Shown one piece after another: positions 24,846 through 33,434 of a DNA stretch of 49,319 nucleotides. This stretch comes from Haloprofundus halobius (GTDB taxonomy: Archaea > Halobacteriota > Halobacteria > Halobacteriales > Haloferacaceae): the NCBI RefSeq assembly GCF_020097835.1, contig NZ_CP083670.1, positions 1-49,319 of the forward strand. Reading direction: 5' to 3'. A model generated the notes under the pieces. It did not search any database, was not told the DNA's origin, and saw only the letters and a program-made list of their open reading frames with translations. Made by a program: the position numbers and the translations under genes. Numbering within the stretch: position 1 is the stretch's first letter; each line of letters begins with the position of its first letter.

Positions 24846-26375
24846 CTACGAGGGGAAGTACCGACGGACGAACGGGATCTGTCGACCGAGGCGGTCCTCG
24901 ACGAACTCGATGACGAACATGTCCTCCTCCTGGAGTGCCCCGCCGACGATGACGACGCCGATGCCGAGCAGTCCGACGACGATGAGGAACGGAAGCAGCG
25001 TCACCGCCGATAGCGATAATCCGGCGTACTCTCTGAGAACGTACCCCACCGGCATCAACACCAGCGGCAGGAAGACGAACGTCCGGACGTTCTCCGGAGA
25101 CGAGGGCGTGATGCCGAACTTCTGCTTCAGGACGATGACGACGATCCCGTTCAGCACGACGAGCGAGATCGCGGAGGTGATGCCGGCACCGACGAAGCCG
25201 TACCGCGGAATCATGTAGAGGTTGAGCAGGAAGTTCACCATGAACGCCGCCACGTTCGAGACGAGGATGAACTTCGTCTCGCCGAGCGCCGACAGCGTCT
25301 CGCGGTTCCGACCCACCATCGCGCTGGTGAAGAAGCCGAACGCGAGAATCGGCAGCACCTGCGCTGCCGGGAGATACTCGGCGTTGAAGATGATTTGCAG
25401 GACATCACCTGGGAAGATGACAAACGTCAGGAACCCCGGGAACGTGAGGATGTACACCCACTTCGTCGTCGTGCTGTAGATGAGATCTATCTCCCCGTGC
25501 TTCCCGTCGGCGTCGAGGCGCGACGCCATCGGGAGCATGATGAACCCGAACGCCGAGAGCGCGACCAACATCCCCGACGCGAGCGTGTACGCGGCCCCGT
25601 ACTGGCCCGTCTGGAACGAGGTCGTGAAATATCCCAGCATGACGGTGTCCGTCTGGATGACGAGCACCGACATCACCGTCGAGACGATGAGTGGGGCCGA
25701 GAACGTCAGCATCTCCCTGTTGTGCATCCGAAACGCGCCGCGGAGCGGAATCAACCGGCGAAGGAGAACGTGCGCGACCACGAACGCGAGGACGGCGGAG
25801 ACTATGTACGCGTACCCGACCGATAGGAGACCCATGTTCAACCCGAACAGGAAGATCCCGATGAGGATGAGTCGCGTCAGCGGGTACGTGAAGTCCTGAA
25901 CGTACGTCTTGTAGATGGTATTCTCGTAGCCGCGAATCGCACCGACAGCGACCTGCATGCCGACGACGAACGGGGCGGTCAGCGCGAACACGCGAAGCAG
26001 CCTCACGGCCTGGTCTCCGCTATCGAACAGGGCCGCCGCGATGGGTTCGGCGAAGAACACCACGACGACAGTCGCGACGATAGCGATCGCTCCCGTCAGC
26101 ATCATTCCGCCGGCCCACAGTCCCCGCCGGTCCACGTCGTCGTCGTACCGCGAGAGGTACCGCGGAATCGCCTGCGTGAAGCCGACGAGCGAGAGCGTCG
26201 TCACGAACGTCATCACGGCGAACCCGATGTTCATCTCGCCGTAGGCGTCGGGCGCGAGCGCTCGACCGACGATGATTCGTTCGAACAGCTTCCCCGCCGA
26301 GCCGATGAGGCCGCCGACGATGACGAGCGTCGCACTCGACAGGAGCGTCTTCAGTTCGTCACCCGAGTCGGCCAT
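24846..26375 (-). CDS. Wzx-type polysaccharide/oligosaccharide flippase
   Basis: A 509-residue membrane protein of the MOP/MATE superfamily with about 14 transmembrane segments. The start TLVIVGGLIGSAGKLFERIIVGRALAPDAYGEMNI has the family's amphipathic first helices, and the repeated 6+6 helix pattern is evident. It should flip the lipid-linked glycan across the membrane. It lies 73 bp downstream of the FemAB-like gene with no promoter element of its own, so the two are probably one transcript. Confidence 0.93.
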   Translation of the reverse strand: MADSGDELKTLLSSATLVIVGGLIGSAGKLFERIIVGRALAPDAYGEMNIGFAVMTFVTTLSLVGFTQAIPRYLSRYDDDVDRRGLWAGGMMLTGAIAIVATVVVVFFAEPIAAALFDSGDQAVRLLRVFALTAPFVVGMQVAVGAIRGYENTIYKTYVQDFTYPLTRLILIGIFLFGLNMGLLSVGYAYIVSAVLAFVVAHVLLRRLIPLRGAFRMHNREMLTFSAPLIVSTVMSVLVIQTDTVMLGYFTTSFQTGQYGAAYTLASGMLVALSAFGFIMLPMASRLDADGKHGEIDLIYSTTTKWVYILTFPGFLTFVIFPGDVLQIIFNAEYLPAAQVLPILAFGFFTSAMVGRNRETLSALGETKFILVSNVAAFMVNFLLNLYMIPRYGFVGAGITSAISLVVLNGIVVIVLKQKFGITPSSPENVRTFVFLPLVLMPVGYVLREYAGLSLSAVTLLPFLIVVGLLGIGVVIVGGALQEEDMFVIEFVEDRLGRQIPFVRRYFPS

Positions 26376-26448
26376 CAGTTGTACTCCATTCGTATCCTAT
26401 CAGTCAGTTCTGTGTCGTTCGACCGTAAATCGCACCAGTTAGAGACTC

Positions 26449-27465
26449 TCATCCGTTGATGAAACTGTATGCTTTCTTCGCCATATCCATGCCCACACCC
26501 GACGACTCGACGGTGTAGTACGGGACGAGTTCGGCCCCGAACTTCGCCTTGTAGCGGCAGAGTCGCTCGGTGTTCGCACCCATCAAGTCGTACGACGTGA
26601 CGGAGTCGATAGGGGCCTCGCCGTCGGCGATGTCTTGGATGATACGCCAGTGGATGAGGCTGTTGATCGTCGTTCCGTCGTAGTCGCTGACCGTCCCTCC
26701 CTGCCAAAAGTACGCCATATCGTTCGAGTAGAGCGCGGTGATACCGCTGAGATACTCGCCGTCCGGCGCGCGTGCGAGATACACTCGGCAGCGACCGGTC
26801 TCCGAGAGGGCGTTCGTCAGGTCCCGAACGTACGGCCACGACAGCTGGTACGTTTCTCCCTGTTCTTCGTAGCGGGACTTCGCGTCCTCGTAGACGAGCT
26901 TCGCGCCTTCCGACGCGGGCACCGCTTCGACGGTCACGTCGGTGTCCTCAGCGTCGCGGATTTCACGTCGGAGACTCTTGCTGAACGAACTCAGCAAGTC
27001 GTCGGTGCTCGTCCCCTCCGTGTCGAGCACGTACGTGAAGTACGGGTTGACGCGCATCTCGTTCCACGAGTACGGCCGTGGGTCGGGGTAGTCGGTGCCG
27101 CAGACCATCCGAAAGAGACTGAGAGACGCATCGAGATCCAGGTCGTCGAGCACCTCCTTGGTGAACTCGCGGTTGACGCGTTCGCGCTTGCGACGTTTCG
27201 GACTCGGCGACATCATGATCGGACCGAGTCGGGGAACGCCCATCGAGGGCGGCGGCGAGAACACGGCAGTACCGACTGAACGACGCCGGACGACGAGGGG
27301 GAGAAGCGCTATCGCTTGCTCTCCTTTGAACCCCCCGTAGAGCCGAAGTTCGCCGGGTGCGTGCTCGCGGAGGACTTTCAACGCTTCCGGCGTGTGGAAG
27401 ACCTCGAAACCAGAGGACGGCAGCGCGTTAGCCCACGCTGTCAAGTCGAGCCGTTCAACTCTCAT
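26449..27465 (-). CDS. FemAB/GNAT-fold acyl- or aminoacyl-transferase
   Basis: A 338-residue protein with the tandem GNAT fold of the FemAB and BioF2-like transferases found in exopolysaccharide clusters. Visible features are GFEVFHTPEALKVL at the N-terminus, FSKSLRREIRDAEDT, RVYLARAPDGEYLSGITALY, YFWQGGTVSDYDG and the closing DLMGANTERLCRYKAKFG. Such proteins attach amino acids or acyl groups to sugars or lipid-linked glycan. No membrane segment is present. A consensus promoter element lies 29 nt upstream. The acceptor is unknown. Confidence 0.86.
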   Translation of the reverse strand: MRVERLDLTAWANALPSSGFEVFHTPEALKVLREHAPGELRLYGGFKGEQAIALLPLVVRRRSVGTAVFSPPPSMGVPRLGPIMMSPSPKRRKRERVNREFTKEVLDDLDLDASLSLFRMVCGTDYPDPRPYSWNEMRVNPYFTYVLDTEGTSTDDLLSSFSKSLRREIRDAEDTDVTVEAVPASEGAKLVYEDAKSRYEEQGETYQLSWPYVRDLTNALSETGRCRVYLARAPDGEYLSGITALYSNDMAYFWQGGTVSDYDGTTINSLIHWRIIQDIADGEAPIDSVTSYDLMGANTERLCRYKAKFGAELVPYYTVESSGVGMDMAKKAYSFING

Positions 27466-27493
27466 TGCTGACCACGAAAACAGGCGTTCAGCA

Positions 27494-27504
27494 CTTTGTT
27501 ATCC
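27494..27504 (-). promoter_or_regulatory. GATAACAAAG-class promoter element (FemAB-like gene)
   Basis: GGATAACAAAG on the minus strand; last base 29 nt before the start at 27465. Confidence 0.6.
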
Positions 27505-27567
27505 GCCGCATACCCCGACGCAGTACGGTGATTGTCACCGTCTACTAACGCACCGCGGAGAGAAGCG

Positions 27568-28452
27568 TTACCGTTCGGCGTCGACGGTGGCGGGATGTTC
27601 GAGCGATTGGTATATCTCGGCGAGCGGACCGACGTAGCCGCCGAGTTCCTGCGCTCGCTCGATGAGCCGTCGGTAGAGTCGGCGGTAGCCTGGACGTTCT
27701 TCCTCGTCGTAGTAGGTCGGATGCCACAGCACGGTCATCACCGCCTCGTTCTCCGCCGCCTCCTGGAGCAGCCGCTCGCACTCGGCCCACGCCTCGTCGA
27801 TGTCCTCGGAGACGTTCGGAAGCGTCCGCTCCATGACGGTGAGCGGGAAGACGACGAACTCGTCGTCGAACGGCCGAATCGGGTCGTACCCGTGCTCGAA
27901 GCCGTACGTCGAACTCGATCCGAGCGACGAGTCGTATCGGAGTCCGAGGTCGGCGTGGTGTCGCCACGTGTCGGGGACGGTCATGTTGAGACAGTGTTGT
28001 CTCCCACCGACGACGGTGTCGCCGAGGATGCGTTCGAGCGTGGCTTTCTGTTCGGTGAGCAGTTCTGGTTTGTCGTAGGAACTGTACGACCCGTGGAGCC
28101 CCACTTCCCACCCACCGTCGTTGAGGCGACGGATGAGGTCGTGGATGTCCGGTGCCTCGATGTCGTACCGTCCGATGTGTTCGACCCAGTGACTTTTGTC
28201 GCGCCACTCGTCAAGCGGTCGCTGAAGCATCGACTGCTCCTGCAGAAAGTAGAACGAAGACCGAACGCCGAGTTCGTCTTCGAGCTCCATGATGTCGTCG
28301 AACAGCCAGTAGGGATTCGCGCCCGGCCGAAGTCCCCGGAGACGGCTGGGATTTCGCTCTCGAAGTGCGTAGTACACCGCGTGAATCGGACTCTGGTGCG
28401 GTCTATCTACGTCGTGGGTCAGTCCGAGCGCGAAATCGTATCCGGGTATCAT
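27568..28452 (-). CDS. Polysaccharide deacetylase-like protein
   Basis: A 294-residue NodB-homology protein, distinct from the one at 14077. Motif 1 is FALGLTHDVDRPHQSP. The second motif region is GWEVGLHGSYSSYDKPE, where the second His of the usual H-x3-H pair is replaced, as in several haloarchaeal members. MTVLWHPTYYDEEERPGY lies near the end. It is the last gene of the minus-strand nucleotide-sugar operon, 24 nt after the WbpA-type gene. It could deacetylate an N-acetylated sugar of the glycan; with altered metal ligands, activity is uncertain. Confidence 0.85.
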   Translation of the reverse strand: MIPGYDFALGLTHDVDRPHQSPIHAVYYALRERNPSRLRGLRPGANPYWLFDDIMELEDELGVRSSFYFLQEQSMLQRPLDEWRDKSHWVEHIGRYDIEAPDIHDLIRRLNDGGWEVGLHGSYSSYDKPELLTEQKATLERILGDTVVGGRQHCLNMTVPDTWRHHADLGLRYDSSLGSSSTYGFEHGYDPIRPFDDEFVVFPLTVMERTLPNVSEDIDEAWAECERLLQEAAENEAVMTVLWHPTYYDEEERPGYRRLYRRLIERAQELGGYVGPLAEIYQSLEHPATVDAER

Positions 28453-28476
28453 GTCGTGTATCTCGTTCGCGTCGAA

Positions 28477-29865
28477 CTACTGCTCGACGCGCTCCTTCGT
28501 TCGCATCTCGCCGGGACCGACGCCGATCGTGTAAACGTAGTGGTCGGTGTCGGAGAGGTCGAGCGCCTGACGGCCGTCGACGACGATCATGTCCGCGAAC
28601 TCGTTCCAGTCGATCTCTCGGAACTGCTCGTGAGCGGTGACGAGGACGGCCGCGTCGTAGTCGTCGTCCGTCACCTCGTCGAGGTCGACCGGCGTCGCCC
28701 CGAACTCGGAGACGTCGACGAGGGGGTCGGTCGCGTACACGTCCGCCCCGAGTCTGCGAAGTTCCTCGATGAGCGGTGCGGCGGGCGTCGCGCGCGTCTC
28801 GGCGACGCCTGCGCGGTAGGTGACGCCGAGGACGAGCACTTTCGCTCCCTCGATGTCGGTGTGGCGGCGTGAGAGCCCGTCGAGGAGCTTCTCGACGCCG
28901 AACCCGGGCATCGAATCGTTCACGTCGCGAGCCGTCTGGATGAGCGGCGTCTCCTCGGGGACCTGCTGCATCAGGAAGTACGGGTAGTACGGAATGCAGT
29001 GGCCGCCGACGCCGATTCCGGGCGTGTGGATGTTACAGAACGACTGCGTGTTCGCGGCCTCTATCGCTTCGGTCGTGTCGATGCCGAGGCTGTCGGTGAC
29101 CCGCGCGAGTTCGTTCGCCAGCGCGATGTTCACGTCGCGGTAGAGCCCCTCGAACACCTTGACCGCTTCCGCGGTGGTCGCGTCCGAAACCGGGATGACG
29201 TCGTTGTTCGTGATCTCGCCGTAGATCATCTCCGCGATGCGCGTGCTCTCGTCGTCGATGCCGCCGACGATCTTCGGATGCGCCTCGCGGAGTTTGTACA
29301 GCGCCTTCCCGCTGGAGGTGCGCTCCGGACAGAAGGCGAGTCCGAACTCGCCGCGCGAGAGGCCGCTCTCGCGTTCGAGAATCGGCATGACGACCTCCTC
29401 GCACGTACGCGGCGGGACCGTACACTCCACGATGACGAGGTCGCCGGGGTCGAGGCCGGTCCCGATGTCGGTGCAGACCGACTCGAGCGCCCCCAAGTCG
29501 GCCTCGTCGTCGCTGACGAGCGTCGGCACGATGACGACGTGGACCGACGACTCTCTCGCAGTCTCCTGGGCGTCGGAACTTGCCTCGAACCGGTCGCGTT
29601 CGACCTGCTCGGCGACGAGTTCGGAGAGTCCCGGTTCGCCGTCGATATGGGACTCGCCGCGGTTGATCGTTCGGACGACGTCCTCGTCGATGTCGACGCC
29701 GGTGACGTTGCCGCTCATCTCGGCGTAGACGCCCGCCAGCGGGAGCCCCATCTTGCCGAGACCGTAGATAGCGATGGGAACTGCCCCGCTCGTGAGCCCA
29801 ATGCGCTGTGCTTGCGTCGAGTACTCTGACCCGTACAGGCCGATACCTCGCGGAATGCTACTCAT
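28477..29865 (-). CDS. wbpA: UDP-N-acetyl-sugar 6-dehydrogenase (WbpA/WecC type)
   Basis: A 462-residue nucleotide-sugar dehydrogenase that oxidises C6 of a UDP-HexNAc to a uronic acid with two NAD+. The Rossmann loop is IAIYGLGKMGLPLAG (GLGKMG at 35-40), the middle domain has FCPERTSSGKAL, and the catalytic Cys290 is in GVGGHCIPYY. The start codon overlaps the stop of the upstream gene (ATGA at 29862-29865). That supports this start even though it adds about 28 residues before the Rossmann strand. Because the next genes are 3-dehydrogenase, aminotransferase and acetyltransferase, the likely substrate is UDP-GlcNAc. Confidence 0.92.
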   Translation of the reverse strand: MSSIPRGIGLYGSEYSTQAQRIGLTSGAVPIAIYGLGKMGLPLAGVYAEMSGNVTGVDIDEDVVRTINRGESHIDGEPGLSELVAEQVERDRFEASSDAQETARESSVHVVIVPTLVSDDEADLGALESVCTDIGTGLDPGDLVIVECTVPPRTCEEVVMPILERESGLSRGEFGLAFCPERTSSGKALYKLREAHPKIVGGIDDESTRIAEMIYGEITNNDVIPVSDATTAEAVKVFEGLYRDVNIALANELARVTDSLGIDTTEAIEAANTQSFCNIHTPGIGVGGHCIPYYPYFLMQQVPEETPLIQTARDVNDSMPGFGVEKLLDGLSRRHTDIEGAKVLVLGVTYRAGVAETRATPAAPLIEELRRLGADVYATDPLVDVSEFGATPVDLDEVTDDDYDAAVLVTAHEQFREIDWNEFADMIVVDGRQALDLSDTDHYVYTIGVGPGEMRTKERVEQ

Positions 29866-30827
29866 TGAATCACCTCACGACGTTCGGATTTGGAGGCCAG
29901 TTCGTCGATTTTCCGGGTCACCTCGATGGCACGGAGCGCGTCTTCGCCGGTCACGCGCGGCGTCGTGTTCTCGGTCGACGCCTGCACGAACGCCGTCAGT
30001 TCGTCGCGCAGCGGTTCGTTCTTCTCGACCATGGGCTGTTCGACGATGCTCTCGTGGCGGTAGCGCAGTTCACCGTTCTGCTTGATGTACTCCGGCAGCG
30101 AGTTGCGGTGGATATCGACTGACTGGCTGATGTAGTCGACGTCGACACGGCACTCGTCGGCGGTGACGCTGAGCGTCCGGACTTTACGCTGCGTGAGCCG
30201 ACTGGCCGTCAGCGAGACGACCGTCCCGTCGTCGAACCGAATCTGGGCGTCGGCGTACTGCGTGTCGCGCGTGCCGATAGCGGAGACCGACTCGACCTCC
30301 GCGTCGACGAGCGAGAGAACGATATCCACGTCGTGGATCATCAGATCCATCACGACGCTGTCGCCGAGGTCTCGGTTTATCGGCGGGCCGAGGCGGTGCG
30401 CCTCGACGGCGATGATGTCGAGGTCGGCGACGACGTCGTCGAGCGCCGTGATAGCGGGGTTGAAGCGCTCGATGTGGCCGACCTGCAGCGTCACACCGGC
30501 CTCGTCGGCGCGGCGGACGAGCTCTCGACCCACTTCGAGGTCGTCGACGAACGGTTTCTCGACGAGGAGGTCGACGCCGGCGTCGATGCAGTCACGGGCG
30601 ATCGACGCGTGGAAACGCGTCGGAACTGCAATAGAGACCATGTCGACGGTGTCGAGCAGGCTCTCCATCGAGTACGCCGTCGTGTCGTACTCGGTAGCGA
30701 TGCTCTCGGCCTGCTCCTCGTCCGCGTCGAAGACGCCGACGAGGTCGACGCTGGGCATCTCGCTGTAGACGCGCACGTGGTTCTGCCCCATGTGACCGAC
30801 GCCGATGACGCCGACTTTGGGGGTCAT
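29862..30827 (-). CDS. wbpB: Gfo/Idh/MocA oxidoreductase, UDP-GlcNAcA 3-dehydrogenase (WbpB/WlbA type)
   Basis: A 321-residue NAD(P)-dependent oxidoreductase. VGVIGVGHMGQNHVRVYSE is the Rossmann motif, VDLLVEKPFVDDLEVG carries the family Glu-Lys-Pro, and HDVDIVLSL holds the catalytic-region His. WbpB-type enzymes oxidise C3 of UDP-GlcNAcA to a keto group, ready for amination. Start and stop both overlap neighbours by four bases (ATGA), so the cassette is translationally coupled. The substrate is assigned from gene order. Confidence 0.9.
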   Translation of the reverse strand: MTPKVGVIGVGHMGQNHVRVYSEMPSVDLVGVFDADEEQAESIATEYDTTAYSMESLLDTVDMVSIAVPTRFHASIARDCIDAGVDLLVEKPFVDDLEVGRELVRRADEAGVTLQVGHIERFNPAITALDDVVADLDIIAVEAHRLGPPINRDLGDSVVMDLMIHDVDIVLSLVDAEVESVSAIGTRDTQYADAQIRFDDGTVVSLTASRLTQRKVRTLSVTADECRVDVDYISQSVDIHRNSLPEYIKQNGELRYRHESIVEQPMVEKNEPLRDELTAFVQASTENTTPRVTGEDALRAIEVTRKIDELASKSERREVIQ

Positions 30828-31930
30828 GCGACCACCTCCTCGCCGTGGGCGAGGACAGCGTCGGCGATGACCTCCAGGTCGTCAGCCGCCAGCGCCGGGT
30901 GGACCGGCAGCGAGAGTGCCTCCGTGGCGGCCGTCTCCGCGTTCGGTGCCGTGTGACCGAGGTCCGCGTACGGTTTCTGCTGGTGAATCGGGACGGGGTA
31001 GTAGACGCCGGAGCCGACATCGTGGTCGGCGAGCGTCTCCTGCAGACCGTCTCGGTCGTCGGTTCTGACCGTGTACTGGTGGAAGGCGTGGTCGTAGCCC
31101 TCGGGCGTGTACGGGGTCGTCACCGACGAGTCTTCGAGCAACTCGTTCAGACGAGCGGCGTTCTGCTGACGCGCGTCGATGAACCGCGGTAGCTTCTCCA
31201 ACTGTGCGAGGCCGATAGCCGCGCCGAGGCTCGTCAGCCGGAAGTTGTGGCCGACGGAGACGTGTTCGTAGGTGGAGCTCCCGCCGTAGGCGTCCGCGCG
31301 TCCGTGGTTGATGTACTCGGCGACACCCTCCGCGACGTCGCGGCGGTTCGTGACCACCATGCCGCCTTCGCCCGTCGTCATGTTCTTCGTCGGGTAGAAG
31401 GAGAAACAGGCGGCGTCGCCGAAGGTGCCGACCGGTCGCCCGTCGATTCGCGCGCCGTGCGCCTGCGCGGCGTCCTCGACGAGCTCGAAGCCGTACTCGT
31501 CGGCGAGTTCGACGAACCGCGGCATCTCCGCTGGGAGGCCGTAGAGGTGAACCGCGAGCACGGCATCTATCTGTTCGCCGTCTCGCAGCGCCGCCTCCAG
31601 TTCGTCCGGGTCGAGGTTGTACGTCTCGGGGTCGATGTCCAGAAACACCGGCTCAGCGCCGGCGAGACGGATCGTGTTCGCGCTCGCGATGAAGGAGAAC
31701 GGCGTCGTCGCGACGCGGTCTCCGGGACCGATGTCCAGCGCCTCGAAGGCGGCGTGGAGGGCGGTCGTGCCGTTGGAGGTGGCGACGCCGTGGTCGGCCT
31801 CGCAGTAGGCGGCGAACTCCTCCTCGAATGCGCGCACCTCGGGGCCGTCCGCGAGATATCCGCTTTCGATGATGTCTGCGACGCGTTGCTGTTCCTCGGG
31901 GCCGAGTTCGGGGTTAGCGATTGAAATCAT
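30824..31930 (-). CDS. wbpE: DegT/DnrJ/EryC1-family sugar aminotransferase (WbpE/WlbC type)
   Basis: A 368-residue PLP-dependent aminotransferase. ATSNGTTALHAAFEAL binds the cofactor phosphate, VEDAAQAHGA holds the pyridine-binding Asp153, and FSFYPTKNMTTGEGG has the internal-aldimine Lys182. It should transfer an amino group from glutamate to C3 of the keto-sugar nucleotide. ATGA overlaps join it to both neighbours. Length is typical for the family. Confidence 0.92.
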   Translation of the reverse strand: MISIANPELGPEEQQRVADIIESGYLADGPEVRAFEEEFAAYCEADHGVATSNGTTALHAAFEALDIGPGDRVATTPFSFIASANTIRLAGAEPVFLDIDPETYNLDPDELEAALRDGEQIDAVLAVHLYGLPAEMPRFVELADEYGFELVEDAAQAHGARIDGRPVGTFGDAACFSFYPTKNMTTGEGGMVVTNRRDVAEGVAEYINHGRADAYGGSSTYEHVSVGHNFRLTSLGAAIGLAQLEKLPRFIDARQQNAARLNELLEDSSVTTPYTPEGYDHAFHQYTVRTDDRDGLQETLADHDVGSGVYYPVPIHQQKPYADLGHTAPNAETAATEALSLPVHPALAADDLEVIADAVLAHGEEVVA

Positions 31931-32568
31931 TCGAGTAAGTTACCTCCCTGAAGCTTCTCCGGCAGGGCCCGGTGTTTCGCGGGTGTACCTACTGCGAGCG
32001 TCCGCGGCGGGACGTCCTCCGTTACCACCGCTCCCGCGGCGACGAACGCCCCTTCTCCGACCGTGACGCCGGGGAGAACCGTCGCGTTCGCACCGATGGA
32101 GACGTCGTCTTCCAGCGTCGGGCCGACGAGGTCGACGTCGGTGCGGATCGGATAAGGGTCGTTCGTCAGCGTTGCTGCGGGACCGACGAAGACGCGGTCG
32201 CCGATGGTGGTCCCGGTCGGGATGTACACGTTCGTCTGGAGGCTCACGTTCGAGCCGATCTCCGTCTGTCCGTCGATGACCGTGTTCGTACCCACGAGTA
32301 CGTCGTCTCCGAGCGTCGTGAACTCGCGAATCAGCGCGTTGTGACCCGTGTTCAGGCCGTCGCCGGCGACGACGTCTCGGTAGATGATGGTACCCGCACG
32401 TACGGTCGCACTGTCGCCCAACACCGTGGGTTCGGACGCGTCACCGTGTGAGTGACCCAGAACTGCGGTCTCGTGGACAGCTACGTCCGACCCGAGTTCG
32501 GTAGGTGACTCTCCGGCCCCGCGATGGCCCGTCTCCTCCGTTTCGCCGTGTTTGTCTCTTTGTGTCAT
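31927..32568 (-). CDS. wbpD: Hexapeptide-repeat N-acetyltransferase (WbpD/WlbB type)
   Basis: A 213-residue left-handed beta-helix acyltransferase with repeats such as GSNVSLQTNVYIPTGTTIG, GDRVFVGPAATLTND and EDDVSIGANATVLPGVTVGEGAFVAAGAVV. WbpD and WlbB enzymes acetylate the 3-amino group of UDP-GlcNAc3NA to give UDP-2,3-diacetamido-2,3-dideoxyglucuronic acid. It is the first gene of the minus-strand operon. A GAATAACAAAG element lies 79 nt upstream, which would give a leader of about 54 nt. Confidence 0.9.
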   Translation of the reverse strand: MTQRDKHGETEETGHRGAGESPTELGSDVAVHETAVLGHSHGDASEPTVLGDSATVRAGTIIYRDVVAGDGLNTGHNALIREFTTLGDDVLVGTNTVIDGQTEIGSNVSLQTNVYIPTGTTIGDRVFVGPAATLTNDPYPIRTDVDLVGPTLEDDVSIGANATVLPGVTVGEGAFVAAGAVVTEDVPPRTLAVGTPAKHRALPEKLQGGNLLE

Positions 32569-32883
32569 GAATGACGTAGTGGAATCTCGACCGGGCGTCC
32601 GCCCCCCAGTCCGTACAGTTGCAATCCAGACCAGTTGGTGTCGTAGCTTTGTTATTCACAGCCTGATGCCAGAGTATGAGCCAGTTTACCAATTTTCAGT
32701 ATATCGAGTATCGAAATTTAATTTCGAGCGCGAAACGAATGGAGTCCCAACCGAATTACAATGTGAGACAAGCGAGCGACGGTCCCGCGTTAGCCAGCGG
32801 ATAGTAAAGTGTCGATAGGATGGATGGGTAAGACATGTACTGGCAGTTCAGTCGAACCGTAGACGGAGCGAACTCATGGCCTC
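32569..32883. other. Divergent promoter region of the wbp operon
   Basis: About 315 bp between the wbpD-type gene and a rightward DUF7344 gene. It contains the GAATAACAAAG element at 32647-32657 (minus) and an AT-rich stretch (about 32690-32725) that probably serves the rightward gene. No further gene seen. Confidence 0.45.
32647..32657 (-). promoter_or_regulatory. GATAACAAAG-class promoter element (wbp operon)
   Basis: GAATAACAAAG on the minus strand; last base 79 nt before the start at 32568. Confidence 0.5.
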
Positions 32884-33423
32884 ATGCGAGGGATGACTAG
32901 CGCACCGTCCGGTGGCCTCACGCAGGGCGAACTGTTCGATACGCTCTGCAACCAGCGCCGACTCGGTATCATCCGTCATCTCCAGGCGAGCGACGGCGTC
33001 TCGCGGTTGAGTCCTCTCGTCGACTACGTCGCCGCCGCCGAGAACGGCAAGCAACCCGACGACCTCGCCCGCGCCGAGCGACGACGCGTCTACATCTCGT
33101 TGTACCAGACGCATCTCCCGATGCTCGAAGAGCGGGGCATCGTCGAGTGGGACCGTACTGACAACGTCATCTCGCTTCGACCGAGCAGCAACGTCGAGCG
33201 ATATCTCGGGCACAGTACTGGAAGCGACCGACCGTGGCACGTCGGTTACATACTCACGAGCGTTCTCGGAGCCGGTCTGTTACTTCTACAAGCGCTGCAC
33301 ATTGCACCGTTCGACGGGCTCTCTCTCTCGTGGACACTCGCGGTCGTCAGCGCGGCCGTTCTCGGCATCGTCGTCGCCCGATACGCCCTTGAGCGACCAC
33401 CTCGAATGCCAATCACTCCCTGA
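32884..33423 (+). CDS. DUF7344-type winged-helix membrane protein (copy 2)
   Basis: A 179-residue member of the haloarchaeal family also seen at 4773, 38982 and 45731. The winged-helix part shows GELFDTLCNQRRLGIIRHL, LSPLVDYVAAAEN and RRRVYISLYQTHLPMLEERGIVEW. Two hydrophobic segments follow in about residues 120-170 (YILTSVLGAGLLLLQALH and WTLAVVSAAVLGIVVA). The start may be 32884 or the ATG at 32893. It lies 11 bp upstream of the ATP-grasp gene, so the two are probably co-transcribed. Function unknown; a membrane-bound regulator is plausible. Confidence 0.86.
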   Translation: MRGMTSAPSGGLTQGELFDTLCNQRRLGIIRHLQASDGVSRLSPLVDYVAAAENGKQPDDLARAERRRVYISLYQTHLPMLEERGIVEWDRTDNVISLRPSSNVERYLGHSTGSDRPWHVGYILTSVLGAGLLLLQALHIAPFDGLSLSWTLAVVSAAVLGIVVARYALERPPRMPITP

Positions 33424-33434
33424 GGCAACAAGTT

